DNA of 64,000 nt from Ampullaceana balthica (Eukaryota; Mollusca; Gastropoda; Lymnaeidae). Under the pieces are notes generated by a model, which saw only the letters and a program-made list of their open reading frames with translations, made no database searches and had not been told where the DNA came from. The stretch lies in NCBI GenBank assembly GCA_944989445.1, contig CALYLW010000042.1, positions 853,242 through 917,241 of the forward strand, written 5' to 3'. The translations under genes and the position numbers were made by a program. Shown one piece after another: positions 59,131-64,000 of the stretch (within the stretch, counting starts at the first letter, position 1; each line of letters begins with the position of its first letter).

Positions 59131-62100
59131 TATATATATATATTACATGTCAAAGATGAGAAAGCTATTGTAATGGTTGAATGTCTTGATATTTTTACAA
59201 GTCAAAGATGAGAAAGCTAATGTAATGATTAATGTTGAATGTCCTGGTTCTATGATGTCAATAAGTTAAATTAGTTTTTAATTGGAAACAGAACGACCAT
59301 CACTAGAGTACGGTGTCCAACACACAAAGAGACGGAAGCCATATGGACTACAAAGTAGCCCTCGTTATTCTTCTACATCTGTCTCTCTCTCTTTTCTTTC
59401 TTTTTTTTTGGTTTTGAATTTCTGTCGGCGAGTCTGAGGCCTCTCACTAGTAGGCATTCATCTATCAAATATTGATATCTTCCGTGGTCGAGCTCTGCAG
59501 TCATCATAAACATTAGAAGTTTTCTCAGCGCCACAGACCTACTTTGTCTGCAAAGACCGTATTCTCTCTCAATCTTTCACAATATATACGTATAAATAAC
59601 ACACACAAACACGGGGAAGTTATGGCATGAAGATGTTCACATTAAAATATATACACTTGGAGCCCGTACTCAAAGTCACTGAAACTTTATTACTATTATT
59701 TCTATTTTGAAGAAGAAAAAAAAGTTGCACCTCTCAATCATACGAATGATAGATCAAATTTCTTATCAGACTGCAGGCACATTCTTCAGCATGCGCCTTG
59801 TGCTAAGACAGCCTTGAAGCTGTCTTAACCGCCTGCTATAAACACAATGCAAAAATGTAACAGGACCTTATGCTAAGGCGATACCTTAGGGGGGGGGGCG
59901 GCATGGCGCCATGAGTTGAGTATTTGATAGCTGGATTGTTCAATCAGATTAACAGTTCTGTCTTTGCGGCCAAGTGAAACTTGCACCCATTGAAAATGGG
60001 AAAGGGCAGTGAAGGCAGGGGAAGAATTGTAGACATACATCCACTACTTGCAAGATTACACTATTATACAACTAAAGATACCAACATTTTTCTATTGTAA
60101 AAAAAATGGTCATACTACCAAATACATACTTTTACCATGGTTATACTTACAAGTACCAACATTACATTACGGACACGAGCTCACACAAAAAATTATACTA
60201 TTTTACACATATACCGAAATAATACTAATGCACACATATAAATATCAAGATTACAATGATGTTCACTTACAAATTAACGAAATTATAATTCTCTACATTT
60301 GCTGAAAGCAGATGACACATACCCCGTAGCCATACTAATGGCAAATGTATTATAATGTATACACTGACAATACCAAGATTACACTACTGTACACGGGCGC
60401 TAAATGTTTTATGAGGAGTGTCCTGAGAACTCAACAGAGATAACTGATCGATGAGCGCCGTACTACGTTACTCCCCTAGTGTAAAGTTACTTGTGGCGCT
60501 GGACACTGCGCTGATGGTAGGCATGCATAAATCAGAGGTTATTGACCTCTCCAAACTTTGGGGTGGGGTAGGGGTGATTTAGGACGGACTGGTGAGTGGA
60601 GCTGGGTCTGTTTGAAACAACTCTTAGGCATTATTATATTTACATTAAACGCGGAGCAGAGACGTCACTTGGTTTGGTGTCACCCGGTGCGGTCCGCACC
60701 CCCTAGTGTCGCCTCTGCCAGGATGGTTGCGAATATGCTACTGAGAGACATTTTTAAATATTTTATTTTTTTTGGGTAAAAAGTGACGACATTATAAAGA
60801 CACCGTTTACCTCTAAATATGTAAGAACAATCCAGTTATCTAATGTTTCAAGATATACAAAATCACTAGGGCGGTTTAAGAGATGTCCCCCCCCCCGTCG
60901 CTCCCGAGGAACTCGTCCCCGGAAAGATATATGGTTTAGATTATTAGATTGGCTAAACTCATCGCTGTGGTCAAATTCAAATATGCAGCAGCGAATACGA
61001 TACGGTTGATTTGTAATGACATGCATGAGTTGGGTTGGAACAAGAACAGCAATGTAATGACTGCTATTATCCGGTTACCGGTTAGCTCGGTTATGGTAAC
61101 AACTGATGATAATGAGTATTCATCGTACATATATGTATATAATGCAGAGAAAAAGCCTATATAAAATATATACATTGTACAGTGATCTTTAAACGATATG
61201 TGTAACATTTTTTTTAAATATGACAATCACTAAGTAAAATAAACATTCTACATAAATGTCATGCGATGCTGAATAGTTCTTACCGGAAATAGATGAAGTG
61301 TAGACATTGTTGGCCCTTGCTACTCCAGTTATTGCCCCTTTGAACAGAAAAGGATAAGAATGTGATAAATCCAAGGTCTGTCACAGTGAGGCGCTAGCTA
61401 ACTACAGTAGGCAGCGGCATGCTTCTCTTTGTAAACAATGGCCCTTCTTATTTATTTTTAATAAAACAACACGCCTTTCTCTGATAACGCCTCAAGCTTT
61501 CTTTGTCAAATGAAGCCTGCGTTATTACTTTTCGTTAAAACAAAGTTTCATACTAGGTTGGAAAAGTGATAAGTTAATGCGTATCCCACAGAGGCCTGTG
61601 ATTCATGAAAGTATAAACACTGAATAACTTGTCTCCAATTATATATTATTTAAAACTAATAAATGGCATATTAATTAAAGTATATAAAAATAATACATAT
61701 GACCACACCCATTGCAATACTCTTTGATTATTGACATGAACATCCCCCATACCCCTTGCTGACAACACTCAGCCCCGAGCTCAAATTATTCCTTGCTCAA
61801 TTAAGTTCCGTGGCAAGCTAATCAAAGAAGACCTATCCATCTATACAAGGAAGACGCCTCGCCTAAATTTCAGCACGCATCGTGAAGTGCGCAATGATGA
61901 AAGATGGAGCCCGCTGCCGAGAGAAATTACTCCCGATCTCATACCTAGTGCTAGACGTTTCCCACTTGCCATGTCTAAACTGATCACTTGACCGACGGAA
62001 ACAGACAAGTATCTGGGTTATTCACCGTTACATGGAAATGTATTGTAGTTGTAGTTACACACGAAAGTCAATAATTCTTCATGTAGTTGGGAGCAGTCCG

Positions 62101-62138
62101 AGAAGTAGTTTAAAAGACAAGAATTGTTCTGGATTAAA
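59131..62138. other. Non-coding DNA
   Basis: Unique DNA. A perfect 9-bp-stem hairpin (TAAGACAGC, loop CTTGAA, GCTGTCTTA) lies at 59804-59827. 60040-60380 has a very degenerate TACAAGTACCAACATTAC-type series, probably an old tandem repeat. No gene is recognised. Confidence 0.5.
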
Positions 62139-62470
62139 ATAATAATGTCCCCACAGAGAGTTGATTAATATAATAATGTCCCCTCGGAGAATTGATTAAT
62201 GCAATAATGTCCCCTCAGAGAGTTTATTAATATAATAATGTCCCCTCAGAGAGTGATTAATATCATAATGTCCCCTCAGAGAGTTGATTAATGTAATAAT
62301 GTCCCCTCAGAGAGTTGATTAATGTAATAATGTCCCCCCAGAGAGTTGGTTAATGTAATAATGTCCCCTCAGAGAGTGATTAATATCATAATGTCCCCTC
62401 AGAGAGTTGATTAATGTAATAATGTCCCCTCAGAGAGTTGATTAATGTAATAATGTCACCTCAGAGAGTT
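62139..62470. repeat. 31-bp minisatellite, ~11 copies
   Basis: The unit is AGAGAGTTGATTAATGTAAT followed by AATGTCCCCTC. A 29-bp variant lacking TT (AGAGAGTGATTAATATC) occurs twice. Confidence 0.95.
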
Positions 62471-63154
62471 GAAAACCTAAAACAATTTGTCTTTCAGATT
62501 TTAAAAAAACCCAACTTTTATTACTGTTTATTTAAACGTTATTCAATAACTCTTTCAAGAATAGAAATACATGTATATACAACTTTTTTATTATAATTAT
62601 AATCACTCTGGTGAGTGAACACAACATGGATGGCAAACATGTACAATTTTAATTTAGTCAAGATCATTAACTCTAATAGAAGATGTTAATTATAGAACAT
62701 GCATTCTAAAATGCAACTTTTTTCCCCTTGGCAATTCCATGGATGCATTACATGTTTAGTAAAATTGTCCCCATGCACGCCCATTTCCCATGCATGTCAG
62801 TGAAAGTCAGGTGGAAGACTATAATGCGTACATATAATGGCACTAAAACATAGACCAAGAGTTAGCGATGCCGGGCATAGAAGTAGTGGTAAGTATAAAA
62901 GGCTCGCTGTAACACTGATGTGACCCGTCATTAAGTGGTCACAGTCCACGGGTTTCACCAGGTGGTTAGTCCAGTAGAACAGCCAGCTGTAATTGTAATA
63001 CAAAGGGCGACAGTTGTCATGCGGACACACACACAAGTCATCATTAAGTTTCATTCTGTCAACCCGTAAATTTCGCAAGCAAGAAGATACTTACTTACTT
63101 ACACACACACACACACAACCTTGTCAGATCACATTCGCTTTCAACTAACTCGTG
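62471..63154. other. Non-coding DNA
   Basis: Unique DNA with a (CA)n tract near 63100-63117. The minus frame at 62797-63078 has no recognisable domain. Confidence 0.5.
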
Positions 63155-63430
63155 TCATCAACACAGTTATCACATCTAATACAGTCACACCAACCATCCA
63201 CAATCAACTCAGTTATCACATCTAATACAGTCACACCAACCATCCACAATCAACGCAGTTATCACATCTAATACAGTCACACCAACCATCCACAACCAAC
63301 TCAGTTATCACATCTAATACAGTCACACCAACCATCCACAACCAACTCAGTTATCACATCTAATACAGTCACACCAACCATCCACAACCAACTCAGTTAT
63401 CACATCTAATACAGTCACACCAACAATCCA
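63155..63430. repeat. 46-bp minisatellite, ~6 copies
   Basis: The unit contains TCAGTTATCACATCTAATAC and AGTCACACCAACCATCCACA. Period checked at 63181 and 63227. Confidence 0.95.
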
Positions 63431-63499
63431 CCGTCAAACAGCGACCACAAACAAACTACCACAACGGGGCTAACAATCCCAAACTAACCCAATGCCTCA

Positions 63500-63745
63500 C
63501 ACATCCAGGGTGTCCCAATGGATGACACACCCAAGCTATCCCAATGGCTGGAACATGCAAGCTATACCAATGGCTGACACACCCAAGCTATCCCAATGGA
63601 TGACACACGCAACCTATCCCAATGGCTGACACACCCAAGCTATCCCCATGACTGACACTTCCAAGCTATCCATATAGCTGACACTTCCAAGCTATCCCTA
63701 TGGCTGACACTTCCAAGCTATCCCAACGGCAGACACTTCTATGCT
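63500..63745. repeat. Degenerate 26-bp minisatellite, ~9 copies
   Basis: The unit is CAAGCTATCCCAATGGCTGA followed by CACACC. The later copies carry CACTTC and other changes. Confidence 0.92.
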
Positions 63746-64000
63746 ATACCTAATATCTGCCACATCCACACGACTCCATTATAAATTCTGAAGTCTCATT
63801 TAATGAAACCTCGACCCACCCCTCCCCCCTGCTTTAATATTACTGACTCCCAAGAATAAAGAGTCAAGTCTCCGTGCGGAAAGGTGCGTGCCAGCACTGA
63901 ACGTCGTAAACATCTGATTCTTACACCACACAAGTAGAGCGCATTTACTGCATGCAAGATTAGCATTAGAATTAGTATATCTATTAGTTGTGTAAGTACT
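63746..64000. other. Non-coding DNA at window end
   Basis: Unique DNA. No Onecut upstream exon is visible before the window ends. Confidence 0.5.

Overview
This is metazoan genomic DNA, not bacterial or viral. It is intron-rich and mostly non-coding, with an A+T-rich background and a very high load of tandem repeats. The one gene I recognise with confidence is a Onecut-class (HNF6-like) homeobox gene on the minus strand. The homeodomain, together with the repeat content, suggests an invertebrate, most likely a mollusc or other lophotrochozoan. The species cannot be fixed from this window. No tRNA, rRNA or CRISPR feature was seen.

Layout. 1-3325 is a giant tetranucleotide microsatellite that switches strand, from TATG to CATA, at about 1.2 kb. 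3.3-18 kb is a mosaic of unique DNA and at least thirteen independent minisatellites (units 12-42 bp), with a ~540 bp direct repeat pair at 12.4-13.1 kb and a possible GC-rich exon at 15.25-15.45 kb. A decayed 3' end of a CR1-like LINE lies at 18.5-18.9 kb. From about 19.6 to 33.7 kb the DNA is A+T-rich and almost free of minisatellites. This block holds the terminal Onecut homeodomain exon (28722-29011, minus), a 2.17 kb intron, and a 72-bp symmetric phase-1 exon (31182-31253, minus). From 33.7 kb to the end minisatellites return (52, 33, 63/75, 21, 28, 19, 31, 46 and 26 bp units), mixed with duplicated TIR-bearing repeats, foldback sequences and GC-rich single-copy blocks that may be promoters or enhancers.

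How it fits together. The homeodomain exon starts inside the Ala-Cys-Lys-Arg-Lys linker codon and needs an upstream exon ending in phase 1. The 72-bp exon has consensus splice sites and phase 1 at both ends, so it can be included or skipped without changing frame. Inclusion would insert 24 residues in the linker between the cut domain and the homeodomain, the same place where vertebrate HNF-6 beta differs from HNF-6 alpha by 26 residues. No cut domain or N-terminal exon was recognised, so these probably lie beyond 64000, which would make the rest of the window one very long intron with nested repeats. The DNA below 28722 would be the 3'UTR and downstream flank.

Three short non-autonomous hAT-like elements (21.3, 51.2 and 57.1 kb) were identified from matching terminal inverted repeats and perfect 8-bp target-site duplications. 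Other notable structures are a 25-copy flawless 19-bp array that builds an AP-1 site at each unit junction, and a 21-copy 52-bp array whose units appear to vary at a single position.
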